From NCBI RefSeq assembly GCF_024362525.1, contig NZ_CP101458.1, positions 620,001 to 684,000 on the forward strand: 64,000 bases of DNA. The letters are read 5' to 3'. The notes under the pieces are model-generated. The model was not told where the DNA came from and made no database searches. It saw nothing but the letters and a program-made list of their open reading frames with translations. Made by a program: the position numbers and the translations under genes. Numbering within the stretch: the first letter of the stretch is position 1; every line of letters begins with the position of its first letter. Shown here in pieces: positions 53,056-62,393 of the stretch. The DNA comes from Natrononativus amylolyticus (lineage in GTDB: Archaea; Halobacteriota; Halobacteria; Halobacteriales; Natrialbaceae).

Positions 53056-54561
53056 ATGGTTTCCCGGCTCGTCCTCGGGTGCGGGAGCGTCGGACAACGC
53101 ATCGTCGAGCGACTGCCAGCCCGCGAGGGACGACTGCTCGTCATCGCGGCGAACGACCGGATCGTCGAGACGCTCCGCGAGGAGAACGTTCCGGCCCAGA
53201 CCGCGGATCCGACCGACCCGGACGTCATCGCCAACCTCGAGGCGCCCGAGGTCGTCTTCGTCGCCAGCGACCGGACGGACGTCAACCGGACGATTCTCGA
53301 CAACGTCCGCGAGCGGTTTCCGGACGCGGCGACGGTCGTCTACCTCGGCGCGAGCCCGGATCCGGCCGACAGGCGACACATCGAGGAGCGAGCCGATCGC
53401 GTCGTCGACGCGAAAGCGGCGATGATCGAGGCGGTTCTCGGCAAGACCGCCAGCCCGTCGGCGGAGAACGCGACCGCGCTGCGCCGACGGCTGTCCGGAA
53501 TCGACGGTAAACTCGCCGTCGTCATGCACGACAACCCCGATCCGGACGCCATCGCCAGCGCGGTCGCCCTGGTCGACATCGCGGCGGCGGTAGGCGTCGA
53601 CGCGGACGCCTGTTACTTCGGCGAGATCTCTCACCAGGAGAACCGGGCGATGGTCAACCTCCTCGAACTCGACCTGCGGAACCTCTCGCCCGAGGACTCG
53701 CTGGCGGAGTACGACGCGTTCGCGCTCGTCGATCACTCCCGGCCGGGCGTCAACGACCAGCTCCCGTCGGAGCTCCACGTCGACATCGTCATCGACCACC
53801 ACCCACCACGGGGACCGGTTCCGGGGGAGTTCTACGACCTCCGCGAGGAGGCCGGCGCGACGAGCACGGTGCTCACGGAGTACATCGAACAGTTCGACCT
53901 CGAGTTCGACCGCCGGACGGCGACCGCGCTGCTGTACGGGATTCGAGTCGACACCAACGACTTCATCCGCGAGGTCTCCTCGATCGACTTCCGGGCGGCC
54001 GCCCTGCTGTTACCCCACGTCGACGAGACCGTCCTCGAGCAGGTCGAACAGCCGACCGTCGACGGCGAGACGCTCGAGACGATCGCGCGGTCGATCAAGA
54101 ACCGCGTTCAGCAAGGATCCGTCGTCGTCGCCAGCGCGGGCCGGATCACGAATCGGGACGCGCTCCCGCAGGCGGCCGACCAGCTCCTGACGATCGAGGA
54201 CGTGGATACGACGCTCGTCTACGGCTTCAAAGACGAGATGGCGTTTCTCTCGGCGCGCTCGCGTGCGAGCCAGGTCGATCTCGGCGAGACGCTGCGGGAC
54301 GCGTTCGACCCGATCGGCAGCGCGGGCGGACACACCGACATGGCGGGCGCCCAGCTCGAGGTCGGGATCCTCGCGAGCACGGACGACGAGAGCCAGGTGG
54401 AGTCGATCGTCAGCGTCGTCGAGGAGGTGATCACCGACCGGTTCTTCGAGGCGCTTCGAACCCGTCCCGGGACGCCCGTCGGCGCCTACAGCCGGACCAG
54501 CGAGTGGCTGTTCGCACCCGACGAGACCGACGGCGACGGCGGGGAGTCCGAATCGGCGTGA
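53056..54561 (+). CDS. TrkA-N (RCK) domain fused to DHH-family phosphoesterase
   Basis: A 501-residue protein. Residues 1-130 form a Rossmann-type TrkA-N domain (RLVLGCGSVGQRIVERLP). Residues about 155-480 form a DHH-DHHA1 unit with intact motifs: HDNPDPDAIASA, LVDHSRPG, VIDHHPP and GGHTDMAGAQ near the C-terminus. The DHH part resembles NrnA/GdpP-like phosphoesterases that degrade nanoRNAs, pAp or cyclic dinucleotides. The TrkA-N part may let NAD(H) or a nucleotide control it. Located 38 bp after nuoN, but a TATA-like TTTTACC lies between them (53028-53034). Confidence 0.85.
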   Translation: MVSRLVLGCGSVGQRIVERLPAREGRLLVIAANDRIVETLREENVPAQTADPTDPDVIANLEAPEVVFVASDRTDVNRTILDNVRERFPDAATVVYLGASPDPADRRHIEERADRVVDAKAAMIEAVLGKTASPSAENATALRRRLSGIDGKLAVVMHDNPDPDAIASAVALVDIAAAVGVDADACYFGEISHQENRAMVNLLELDLRNLSPEDSLAEYDAFALVDHSRPGVNDQLPSELHVDIVIDHHPPRGPVPGEFYDLREEAGATSTVLTEYIEQFDLEFDRRTATALLYGIRVDTNDFIREVSSIDFRAAALLLPHVDETVLEQVEQPTVDGETLETIARSIKNRVQQGSVVVASAGRITNRDALPQAADQLLTIEDVDTTLVYGFKDEMAFLSARSRASQVDLGETLRDAFDPIGSAGGHTDMAGAQLEVGILASTDDESQVESIVSVVEEVITDRFFEALRTRPGTPVGAYSRTSEWLFAPDETDGDGGESESA

Positions 54562-54620
54562 CGACCGCCGGGGAGTCGAGAGGGGGAGAGTTTTTGCGCG
54601 CGGTGGCCGTTACACGGGGT

Positions 54621-55430
54621 ATGGACGTCGTGTCTGGCGAGAGCAAGCCCCAGGTCAGCGAGTACATGACCCGCGACGTCGTGACGGTCTCACCGGACGC
54701 GACCGTTCGCGACGTCGCAACCCGGATCGCAGAGAGCGACGAGCACAGCGGCTTTCCCGTCTGTGACCGTCGTCGCGTCGAGGGGTTCGTCAGCGCCCGC
54801 GACCTCCTGCTGTCCGACGACGACGAGCCCATCTTCAAGGTGATGACGACGGACCTGATCGTCGCCCACCCCCAGATGAAGGTGACCGACGCCGCGCGGG
54901 TGATCCTGCGATCGGGAATCCAGAAACTCCCCGTCGTCGACGACGCGGGCAACCTCGTCGGGATCATCTCCAACGCCGACGTCATCCGCAGTCAGATCGA
55001 ACGCGCCACCCCCGAGAAGGTCGGGAAGCTGATGCGGACCTTAGAGAACATCCACGGGATCGAACTGCACGAGGAGCGCCGGACGGTTCCGCTGGCGGAA
55101 CTGACCCCAACGCAGGGTCGGGTGTACGCCGACGAACTCGAGGGTCGGCGCTACGAACTCGAGCACGGGCTCGCCGAACCGCTGGTCGTCATCGACAACG
55201 GCGGCACGCTGTTGCTCGCCGACGGCCACCACCGGGTGATGGCCGCAGACCGCCTCGAGATCGACGAGATGGACGCCTACGTGATCGTCATCGACCGGAA
55301 GATCGACCTCGGGATGGCGCGGACCGCAGAGAAGGAGGACCTGCGCACGCTCGCAGACGTCGACATCGTCGACTACGCCAGACACCCGCTGGTGGAGACG
55401 ACCAAGCGGCTGCAGTCCGGACGGGAGTAG
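54621..55430 (+). CDS. Two CBS domains fused to a ParB/sulfiredoxin-fold domain
   Basis: A 269-residue protein. Residues 10-125 hold two CBS domains (VSEYMTRDVVTVSPDATVRD and VMTTDLIVAHPQMKVTD), which bind adenine nucleotides. Residues about 155-250 form a ParB-like domain with the motif D201-G-H-H-R205. The same fold and a GHHR motif occur in the archaeal ADP-dependent free-serine kinase SerK, so a small-molecule kinase regulated by adenylates is more likely than DNA segregation. The start follows an intergenic gap of 59 bp. Confidence 0.75.
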   Translation: MDVVSGESKPQVSEYMTRDVVTVSPDATVRDVATRIAESDEHSGFPVCDRRRVEGFVSARDLLLSDDDEPIFKVMTTDLIVAHPQMKVTDAARVILRSGIQKLPVVDDAGNLVGIISNADVIRSQIERATPEKVGKLMRTLENIHGIELHEERRTVPLAELTPTQGRVYADELEGRRYELEHGLAEPLVVIDNGGTLLLADGHHRVMAADRLEIDEMDAYVIVIDRKIDLGMARTAEKEDLRTLADVDIVDYARHPLVETTKRLQSGRE

Positions 55431-55460
55431 CGCGGTCGAAGAAATCACAGCCGAGCAACA

Positions 55461-55467
55461 GTTAAGG
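55461..55467 (+). promoter_or_regulatory. TATA-like element for the ABC transporter pair
   Basis: GTTAAGG is about 28 bp before the ATG at 55492 and is the only AT-rich patch between the two genes. Confidence 0.4.
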
Positions 55468-55491
55468 CCCCTCGACCCCCGAATAGGGCCG

Positions 55492-56502
55492 ATGAACGCT
55501 CGGTCACCGGCTCGCGAACAGAACGGGAAGGTCGCGCTGTCGGCCGAGAACCTGACCAAGACGTACGGACGGGGCGCGGAGGGTGTTCGCGCCGTCGACG
55601 GCATCGACCTCGAGATCGGGCGGGGGACCGCCGTGGGACTGCTCGGTCCAAACGGCGCCGGCAAAACGACGACGATCAAGATGCTGCTCGGGACGGTGCT
55701 CCCGGACGAGGGGTCCGCGACGGTCGACGGCGTCGACGTGATCGCCGATCCGCGAGCGGCCTATCGCTCCGTCGGCGCGATGCTCGAGGGTGCGCGCAAC
55801 GTCTACTGGCGGCTCACGGTTCGCGAGAACCTGCGGTTTTTCACGCGGCTGGCCGGCCGCCCCCTCGACGCCGCCCGGATCGACGAATTACTCGAGAGCG
55901 TCGGGCTCGTCGAGAAGGCCGACGTCACGGTCAACGAGCTCTCGCGGGGGATGAAACAGAAGGCCTCGCTCGCCTGTACCCTTGCCCGCGAGACGCCGAT
56001 CGCCTTCCTCGACGAGCCGACGCTCGGACTCGACGTCGAAAGCTCCCTCGAGCTTCGCCGGCAGCTCCGCCGGCTGGTCGAGGAGGAGTCGCGCACCGTC
56101 TTGCTCTCGAGTCACGACATGGACGTCATCGAGGACGTCTGCGACCGGGTCGTGATCATGAACGACGGGCGAATCGTCGCGGACGACACGGTCGAGAACC
56201 TGATCGAAGTCTTCCGAACGCAGGCGTATCGGATCACCCTCAATGGGTCACTGACTGCCGACCTGAGGCGCCAGCTCGCGGAGACGTATGGCGCAGAGAA
56301 CTGGCGCCTCGAGGGGGATCGCCACCGTTTCGACGCGACGCGCGTTCAGGGCGAAGAGTTCTACGCCATGATGGACGTCCTCCGCGACTCGTCGGCTGGA
56401 CTCCTCGCCGTCGAATCGCTCGAGCCAGACCTCGAAGACGTCTTCCTCTCGGTGACCGCCGGAAGCGACGACGGCGCGGCGTTCGGGGGAGCGAGCCGAT
56501 GA
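55492..56502 (+). CDS. ABC-2 type transporter ATP-binding protein
   Basis: A 336-residue ATPase. Walker A is GPNGAGKTTTIK, the signature is LSRGMKQKASL, Walker B is PIAFLDEPTLGLD, and the H-loop is LLSSHDMDVIED. The C-terminal 90 residues resemble the DrrA/CcmA-like extension. It pairs with the permease that starts within its stop codon (ATGA). Substrate unknown; such pairs export drugs, lipids or polysaccharides. Confidence 0.9.
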   Translation: MNARSPAREQNGKVALSAENLTKTYGRGAEGVRAVDGIDLEIGRGTAVGLLGPNGAGKTTTIKMLLGTVLPDEGSATVDGVDVIADPRAAYRSVGAMLEGARNVYWRLTVRENLRFFTRLAGRPLDAARIDELLESVGLVEKADVTVNELSRGMKQKASLACTLARETPIAFLDEPTLGLDVESSLELRRQLRRLVEEESRTVLLSSHDMDVIEDVCDRVVIMNDGRIVADDTVENLIEVFRTQAYRITLNGSLTADLRRQLAETYGAENWRLEGDRHRFDATRVQGEEFYAMMDVLRDSSAGLLAVESLEPDLEDVFLSVTAGSDDGAAFGGASR

Positions 56503-57278
56503 ACCCCGCAGCCGGTCTCGTCGCGGCGGTGTTCGAGAAGCAGTTGATCCTGCTCAGACGGTACTGGATCAACACCGCGATGATGCTCGTCTCGACGTAC
56601 GTCTTCTTCGCGATGATCTTCTACGGCGGGCAGGCAGTCGCCGGGCCCGCGATCGGAGAGGGGACGCTCGACGGTATCGTCGTCGGCTTCTTTCTGTTCA
56701 CCGCGACGGTGTCGGCGTACTTCGGCATCGCCGGAAACGTGATGCGGGAGGCCCAGTGGGGGACGCTCGAGCAGCTCGCGATGTCTCCGTTCGGCATCGG
56801 ACGGGTGATGGCGGTCAAGGCGGTGTGGAACGTCTCGATCAGCGTGGGCATCGGGCTGGTCCTGCTGGTCGTCATGGTGGCGACGACCGGCCGCACGCTC
56901 CACCTTGACCCGGTAACCGTCGTGACCCTCGCCGTCCTCTCGATTCTCTCGGTCGTCGGAATTGGATTCGTCTTCGCCGGCCTCTCGCTTCTGTACAAGC
57001 GGATCGAGAACGCCTCCCAGCTGATGCAGTTCGTGTTCATCGGTCTGATCGTAGCCCCGGCCGCCGACGGTCGTCCGCTCCTCGCGGCGCTGCCGCTGAC
57101 GCAGGGGAGCGCGATGCTGACCGAAGCGATGGCCGCGGACACCCGGCTCTGGGAGTTCCCGGCGGCCGACCTCGCCGTTCTCGCCGCCGTCGGAGTCGGC
57201 TACCTGCTCGCCGGCTACGTCGTCTTCCACCTCCTCGTCCGGCGGGCGAGAACGCTCGGCGTGCTGGGTCACTACTGA
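56499..57278 (+). CDS. ABC-2 type transporter permease
   Basis: A 259-residue membrane protein with six helices of the ABC-2 fold, including the conserved EAQWGTLEQLAMSPFG coupling helix and GIGFVFAGLSLLYKR region. Overlaps the ATPase gene by 4 bp, so the two form one transporter as dimers. No third component is nearby. Confidence 0.9.
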   Translation: MNPAAGLVAAVFEKQLILLRRYWINTAMMLVSTYVFFAMIFYGGQAVAGPAIGEGTLDGIVVGFFLFTATVSAYFGIAGNVMREAQWGTLEQLAMSPFGIGRVMAVKAVWNVSISVGIGLVLLVVMVATTGRTLHLDPVTVVTLAVLSILSVVGIGFVFAGLSLLYKRIENASQLMQFVFIGLIVAPAADGRPLLAALPLTQGSAMLTEAMAADTRLWEFPAADLAVLAAVGVGYLLAGYVVFHLLVRRARTLGVLGHY

Positions 57279-57383
57279 GCGACGCCCGCGTCCGACGTCC
57301 GCGAAACGGCGCGTCGGTTTCACTGACAGTCACCGTTTCGAACCCCTGGGGAGCATTATACGGCCTCCGGCGGTAGACCGCTC

Positions 57384-58115
57384 ATGGCTTCGACTGGCGA
57401 ACGCGTCCTCGTCGCAGGTGCGAACGGGGGCACCGGCCGCGAACTGCTGGCTGTGTTGCGACCGACCGACCTCGAGGTGCGCGCGACGACCCGCTCACAC
57501 GCGAACGTCGACGCGCTCGAGCGCCTCGGGGCTGACGAGGTGGCCGTCGTCGATTTCTTCCGGTCGGCCGACGCGGTTCGGGCCGTCGAGGGCTGTGACA
57601 TCGTCTGCTGTGCGCTCGGAGCGCCGCCGAGCCCGCGTCACTTCCTCGGGGGCAAACTCGTCGACCGAACGGGGGTGAGCAACCTCGTGACCGCCGCGAT
57701 CGGCGCGGGCGTCGATCGGTTCGTCTACCAGAGCGCGATCGGTGTCGGCAGCTCTCGAAAGGGGATGCCGCTGCCGGGCCGACTCATCGTTCGCGGTTCG
57801 CTCCGGGCGAAAGGCGACTCCGAAACGACGCTCAGGCGGTCGGGGCTCGAGTACACGATCGTTCGCCCCGGCAGGCTGACCGACAGCCCGCCGAGTGGCG
57901 AGGTGCTGGTCGGCGAGGGCGGCGACTCGGTCTCCGGTTCGATTCCCCGAGCCGACGTCGCCCGGGTGATGGCCGCAGCCCCGTTCACGCCGGAGGCGCG
58001 CAACCGCACGCTCGAGGTCGTCAGCCGCGACGGCCTCCGCGGAACGCCGAAACACCTGGCGGAGATCGACTGGGCGGTCGACCGTCTCGGAATCGAGCGG
58101 GAGGCCGAGTCGTAA
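57384..58115 (+). CDS. NAD(P)-binding atypical SDR (NmrA-like) protein
   Basis: A 243-residue Rossmann protein. The loop G12-ANG-GTG18 (VLVAGANGGTGRELL) binds NAD(P), VDRFVYQSAIGVGSS and LEYTIVRPGRLTD match atypical SDR5/NmrA proteins, and the usual YxxxK active site is absent. Roles range from redox sensing to electron-transfer assembly. It shares one base with the following GerW-family gene (TAATG). Confidence 0.85.
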   Translation: MASTGERVLVAGANGGTGRELLAVLRPTDLEVRATTRSHANVDALERLGADEVAVVDFFRSADAVRAVEGCDIVCCALGAPPSPRHFLGGKLVDRTGVSNLVTAAIGAGVDRFVYQSAIGVGSSRKGMPLPGRLIVRGSLRAKGDSETTLRRSGLEYTIVRPGRLTDSPPSGEVLVGEGGDSVSGSIPRADVARVMAAAPFTPEARNRTLEVVSRDGLRGTPKHLAEIDWAVDRLGIEREAES

Positions 58116-58516
58116 TGGGGACGTTCGAGGCGCTCGTCGACCGGGTGACCGGGTCGATGACGGTTCGGACGGCGTTCGGCGAGCCGATCACCGTCGACGG
58201 ACGGACGATCGTTCCCGTCGCGAAGGTCGGCTACGGGTTCGGCGGCGGGTTCGGACCGAACGAGACGGACGAGCCGACAACCGACGCCGAAGAACGGGCG
58301 TCCGCTGACGCTGAAGAGCGGACGTCCGCCGACGCCGAGGACGGCGGGTTCGGCGCTGGGGGCGCCGTCCGGCCTGCGGGAGTCATCGAAATCACCGACG
58401 AGGAGACGCGGTTCGTCCCGGTTCGGCAGGGACGGTGGCGGCTCGCGGTTGCCGCCGCGCTGTGCGGGCTCGCCGCCGGCTGGTTCGTCGGTTGCCGGCG
58501 GTCCCGGAATCCTTAA
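58115..58516 (+). CDS. GerW/YtfJ family protein
   Basis: A 133-residue protein. Residues 8-50 read like GerW (VTGSMTVRTAFGEPITVDGR, TIVPVAKVGYGFGGGFG). A variable acidic insert (about residues 50-75) contains two near-identical units ending ADAEER and ADAEDG. The C-terminus holds a membrane helix (LAVAAALCGLAAGWFVG) and a short basic tail. YtfJ-like proteins act in Bacillus spore germination, but homologs are common in non-sporulating archaea with no known function. Coupled to the SDR gene by a one-base overlap. Confidence 0.75.
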   Translation: MGTFEALVDRVTGSMTVRTAFGEPITVDGRTIVPVAKVGYGFGGGFGPNETDEPTTDAEERASADAEERTSADAEDGGFGAGGAVRPAGVIEITDEETRFVPVRQGRWRLAVAAALCGLAAGWFVGCRRSRNP

Positions 58517-58542
58517 TGGACTGTCCGGCAAAAATTACGATC

Positions 58543-60243
58543 ATGTACGACGAGGAAGATCTCGCCGAGATCCGCGAGGCGAACTCGGAGTGGGAGTCGG
58601 AGGCCCTCGAGCCGGTGCTCGAGCGCTTCGGCGAGCGCAAGGACCGGTTCGCGACGGTCTCGAACCTCGAGGTCGACCGGCTGTACACGCCCGACGACGT
58701 CGTCGACCTCGACTACCTCGAGGATCTGGGCTTTCCCGGCGAGGAGCCCTACACCCGCGGACCCTACCCGACGATGTACCGGGGGCGGACCTGGACGATG
58801 CGCCAGTTCGCTGGCTTCGGCACCGCCGAAGAGACCAACGAGCGCTTTCACTACCTGATCGAGCAGGGCCAGACCGGGCTCTCGACGGCGTTCGACATGC
58901 CGACGCTGATGGGGCTCGACTCCGACGACCCGATGAGCGACGGCGAGGTCGGCAGGGAGGGCGTCGCGGTCGACACCCTGCGGGACATGGAGATCCTCTT
59001 CGACGGCATCAACGTCGGCGAGGTCTCGACCTCCTTTACGATCAACCCCTCCGCGCCGGTGATCTACGCGATGTACATCGCACTGGCCGACCAGCAGGGA
59101 GTGCCGCGAGAGGAGGTCCGGGGAACCCTCCAGAACGACATGTTCAAGGAGTTCATCGCCCAGAAGGAGTGGGTGATCCCCCCGGAAGCGTCGCTGGATC
59201 TCGTCACCGACGTCGTCGAGTTCAGCACTGAAGAAACGCCGAAGTTCCACCCGATCTCGGTGTCGGGCTACCACATCCGCGAGGCGGGTTCGACGGCGAT
59301 TCAGGAGCTCGCCTTCACCCTCGCCGACGGCTTCGGCTACGTCGAGGATGCGATGGAGCGGGGACTCGAGGTCGACGAGTTCGCCCCGCGGCTCTCCTTT
59401 TTCTTCAACTGCCACAACTCCTTCTTCGAGGAGGTCGCGAAGTACCGGGCGGCGCGCCGGATCTACGCCCACGTGATGGACGAGTGGTACGACGCCGAAA
59501 CGGCCGAGTCGAAACGGCTGAAGTTCCACACCCAGACCGCCGGCCAGTCACTGACCGCCCAGCAGCCGATGAACAACGTCGTCCGGGTGACGATCCAGGC
59601 GCTCGCGGGCGTCATGGGCGGTACCCAGAGCCTCCACACTAACAGCTTCGACGAGGCGCTGGCGCTGCCGAGCGAGGAGGCGGTGCGAGTCGCCCTGCGT
59701 ACCCAGCAGATCATCGCCGAGGAGTCCGGCGTCGCGGACATCGTCGACCCCCTCGGCGGGAGCTTCGCGGTCGAGGCGCTCACGGACGAAACCGAAGAGA
59801 AGGCGATGGCCTACATCGAGCACATCCGCGAGATGGGCGACGGCTCCGTGCGCGACGGCATCCTCCAGGGGATCGAGGACGGCTACTTCCTCCGGGAGAT
59901 CCAGGAGGCCTCCTACGAGTACCAGGAGCGCGTCGAGCGCGACGAGGAGGTCGTCGTCGGCGTCAACGAGTACACCATCGACGAGGACACCAGCCCCGAC
60001 ATCCTCCACGTCGACGAAACCGCCCAGGAGCGCCAGCTCGAGCGCCTCGCCGAAACGAAAGCCGAGCGCGACGACGCGGCCGTCGAGGCGGCCCTCGAGG
60101 CGCTCGCCGACGCGATCGGCCGCGGGGAGAACACGATGCCGTCCATCGTCGACGCGGTGAAGGCGTACGCGACGATGGGCGAGATCATGCAGGTGTTCGA
60201 AGAAGCCCACGGTGCCTACTCCGAGCAGATCGGGCTCGCGTAG
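58543..60243 (+). CDS. Methylmalonyl-CoA mutase large subunit, catalytic domain
   Basis: A 566-residue protein with the substrate-binding TIM barrel of B12-dependent acyl-CoA mutases but no B12-binding domain, which archaea encode as a separate small subunit (not in this window). YPTMYRGRTWTMRQFAGF is the substrate loop, and EQGQTGLSTAFDMPTLMGLD and HTQTAGQSLTAQQPMNN are core motifs. It interconverts methylmalonyl-CoA and succinyl-CoA, used in propionate and odd-chain or methylaspartate-type acetyl-CoA metabolism. A nearby in-frame ATG at 58516 is an alternative start. Confidence 0.9.
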   Translation: MYDEEDLAEIREANSEWESEALEPVLERFGERKDRFATVSNLEVDRLYTPDDVVDLDYLEDLGFPGEEPYTRGPYPTMYRGRTWTMRQFAGFGTAEETNERFHYLIEQGQTGLSTAFDMPTLMGLDSDDPMSDGEVGREGVAVDTLRDMEILFDGINVGEVSTSFTINPSAPVIYAMYIALADQQGVPREEVRGTLQNDMFKEFIAQKEWVIPPEASLDLVTDVVEFSTEETPKFHPISVSGYHIREAGSTAIQELAFTLADGFGYVEDAMERGLEVDEFAPRLSFFFNCHNSFFEEVAKYRAARRIYAHVMDEWYDAETAESKRLKFHTQTAGQSLTAQQPMNNVVRVTIQALAGVMGGTQSLHTNSFDEALALPSEEAVRVALRTQQIIAEESGVADIVDPLGGSFAVEALTDETEEKAMAYIEHIREMGDGSVRDGILQGIEDGYFLREIQEASYEYQERVERDEEVVVGVNEYTIDEDTSPDILHVDETAQERQLERLAETKAERDDAAVEAALEALADAIGRGENTMPSIVDAVKAYATMGEIMQVFEEAHGAYSEQIGLA

Positions 60244-60320
60244 TCTCCGCTCGAAGCGAGCCGCCCGCTCGAGTCGACGCGACCGCCGAAATCGGCAACC
60301 AGCACGGAGTCGATGGGGAA

Positions 60321-60329
60321 CACTTATTC
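60321..60329 (+). promoter_or_regulatory. TATA-like element for acs
   Basis: CACTTATTC is about 32 bp before the ATG at 60357, the only AT-rich run in the 113-bp gap. It supports the downstream of two nearby starts. Confidence 0.45.
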
Positions 60330-60356
60330 GATCCATGGTCGATGATTCCGCTAGCC

Positions 60357-62339
60357 ATGACAGACAGTTCCGAGGAGAGCGTCGAACTGGAGGCACGACT
60401 GGAAGAACAGGGGTCGTTCGACCCCCCGGAGTCGTTCGTCGAGCAGGCGAACGTCGCCGATCCGGGGATCTACGAGGAGTTCGAGGAGAACTGGCCGGAG
60501 TGCTGGGAGGGGGCCGCCGACCTGCTCTCCTGGGATCGTGAGTACGAGACGGTGCTCGAGGACGACGACGCGCCGTTCTACAAGTGGTTCACCGGCGGTG
60601 AGCTGAACGCTTCAGCGAACTGTCTCGACCGCCACGTCGAGAACGGGGCGAAGAATCGCGCGGCGATCAAGTGGGAGGGCGAACTCGGCGAGACGCGCAC
60701 CTACACCTACGGCGACCTGTTGAACGAAGTCGAGGCGTTCGCCGCCGCGCTGCGCGACCTGGGCGTCGGCGAGGACGACGTCGTGACGCTGTACCTGCCG
60801 ATGATCCCCGAGTTACCGGTCGCGATGCTCGCCTGCGCTCGGATCGGCGCCCCTCACTCGGTGGTATTCGCGGGCTTTTCGGCGGATGCGCTGGCGACGC
60901 GGATGAACGCCGCCGACAGCGAGTATCTGGTGACCTGCGACGGCTACTACCGCCGCGGCGACGCGCTGAACCACAAGGAGAAAGCCGACAAGGGGGTTCG
61001 AGGCGTCGACCACGACGTCACCTCAGTCGTCGTCGATCGGCTGGGCGACGAGCTGAAACACTTCCTCGGGGATAGTGCCCACGACTACGGCGAGCTGGTC
61101 GAGCAACACGAGGGGGCGTCGGTCGACCCCGTCTCCCGGGACGCCGAGGACATGCTGTTCCTGATGTACACTTCGGGCACCACGGGCCAGCCGAAGGGGG
61201 TCAAACACACGACCGGCGGCTACCTCGCCTACGCCGCCTGGACCTCACACGCGGTGCTGGACGTCAAGCCCGAGGACACCTACTGGTGTGCGGCCGACAT
61301 CGGCTGGATCACCGGTCATTCCTACATCGTCTACGGTCCCCTCGCCCTCGGCACCACCACGATGATGTACGAGGGGACGCCCGACTATCCCGACCGCGAC
61401 CGCCTCTGGGAGCTCGTCGAGAAGAACGACGTGGACATCTTCTACACCGCGCCGACGGCGATCCGCGCGTTCATGAAGTGGGGCAGTCAGTACCCCGAGA
61501 AACACGACCTGTCCTCGCTCAGACTGCTCGGCACCGTCGGCGAGCCGATCAACCCCCGCGCTTGGAAGTGGTACTACACTCATATCGGCGGCGATGAGTG
61601 CCCGATCGTCGACACCTGGTGGCAGACCGAAACCGGCGGCATGATGATCACCACCCTCCCCGGCATCGGCACCATGAAACCCGGTTCCGCCGGTCCCCCA
61701 TTACCCGGCATCGACGCCCGGATCGTCGACGCCGCCGGCGAGAACGTCGAGGCCGGAGACGCCGGATATCTCACGGTACAGAAACCGTGGCCGGGAATGC
61801 TGCGGACCCTCTATCAGAACGACGAGCGGTTCCTCTCTGAGTACTGGCAGGAGTACTCCGACGAGGAGACCGACGAGTGGGTCTACTTCCCCGAAGACGG
61901 CGCGAAGATCGACGACGACGGCTACATCACCATCCTCGGGCGCGTCGACGACGTCATCAACGTCTCCGGCCATCGGTTGGGGACCATGGAGATCGAAAGC
62001 GCCATCGTCGGCACCGAAGGCGTCGCCGAGGCCGCCGTCGTCGGCGGCGACCACGACCTCAAGGGCGAGGCCGTCTACGCCTACGTGATCCTCGAGGACG
62101 GTCAGGACCCCACCGACGCCATGTCCGACCGGATCGTCGAGGAGGTCGAAGACGCCATCGGCCCGATCGCCCGCCCCGAGGAGGTGATCTTCACGCCCGA
62201 ACTCCCCAAGACTCGCTCCGGAAAGATCATGCGACGGCTCCTCGAGGACATCGCCTCCGGAAACGAACTGGGGAACACGTCGACGCTGCGAAACCCCGAG
62301 GTCGTCGACGAGATCGCCGCACAGGTAGAGAGCGACTGA
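60357..62339 (+). CDS. acs: Acetyl-CoA synthetase (AMP-forming)
   Basis: A 660-residue ANL-superfamily enzyme that activates acetate to acetyl-CoA. The adenylate loop is YTSGTTGQPKGVKHT, the aromatic motif is DTWWQTETGGMM, and the catalytic lysine lies in PKTRSGKIMRR at the C-terminus. Length is normal. It is followed 54 bp later by a DUF4212/solute-symporter pair of the acetate-permease group, so the three genes probably form an acetate uptake and activation unit. A methylmalonyl-CoA mutase gene precedes it. Confidence 0.95.
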   Translation: MTDSSEESVELEARLEEQGSFDPPESFVEQANVADPGIYEEFEENWPECWEGAADLLSWDREYETVLEDDDAPFYKWFTGGELNASANCLDRHVENGAKNRAAIKWEGELGETRTYTYGDLLNEVEAFAAALRDLGVGEDDVVTLYLPMIPELPVAMLACARIGAPHSVVFAGFSADALATRMNAADSEYLVTCDGYYRRGDALNHKEKADKGVRGVDHDVTSVVVDRLGDELKHFLGDSAHDYGELVEQHEGASVDPVSRDAEDMLFLMYTSGTTGQPKGVKHTTGGYLAYAAWTSHAVLDVKPEDTYWCAADIGWITGHSYIVYGPLALGTTTMMYEGTPDYPDRDRLWELVEKNDVDIFYTAPTAIRAFMKWGSQYPEKHDLSSLRLLGTVGEPINPRAWKWYYTHIGGDECPIVDTWWQTETGGMMITTLPGIGTMKPGSAGPPLPGIDARIVDAAGENVEAGDAGYLTVQKPWPGMLRTLYQNDERFLSEYWQEYSDEETDEWVYFPEDGAKIDDDGYITILGRVDDVINVSGHRLGTMEIESAIVGTEGVAEAAVVGGDHDLKGEAVYAYVILEDGQDPTDAMSDRIVEEVEDAIGPIARPEEVIFTPELPKTRSGKIMRRLLEDIASGNELGNTSTLRNPEVVDEIAAQVESD

Positions 62340-62393
62340 CGCGGGTTCCGATTTCCGAACTGAGACGACACGCGATCACCCCACTCACGAAAC

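Noticed and set aside
54621-55430. ParB chromosome-partition protein
   Set aside because: No ParA gene or parS-like sites are nearby, no helix-turn-helix is seen, and CBS domains are not part of ParB.
58280-58345. Tandem repeat or minisatellite in the GerW-like gene
   Set aside because: Only two imperfect copies within a coding acidic linker; ordinary protein-level duplication.
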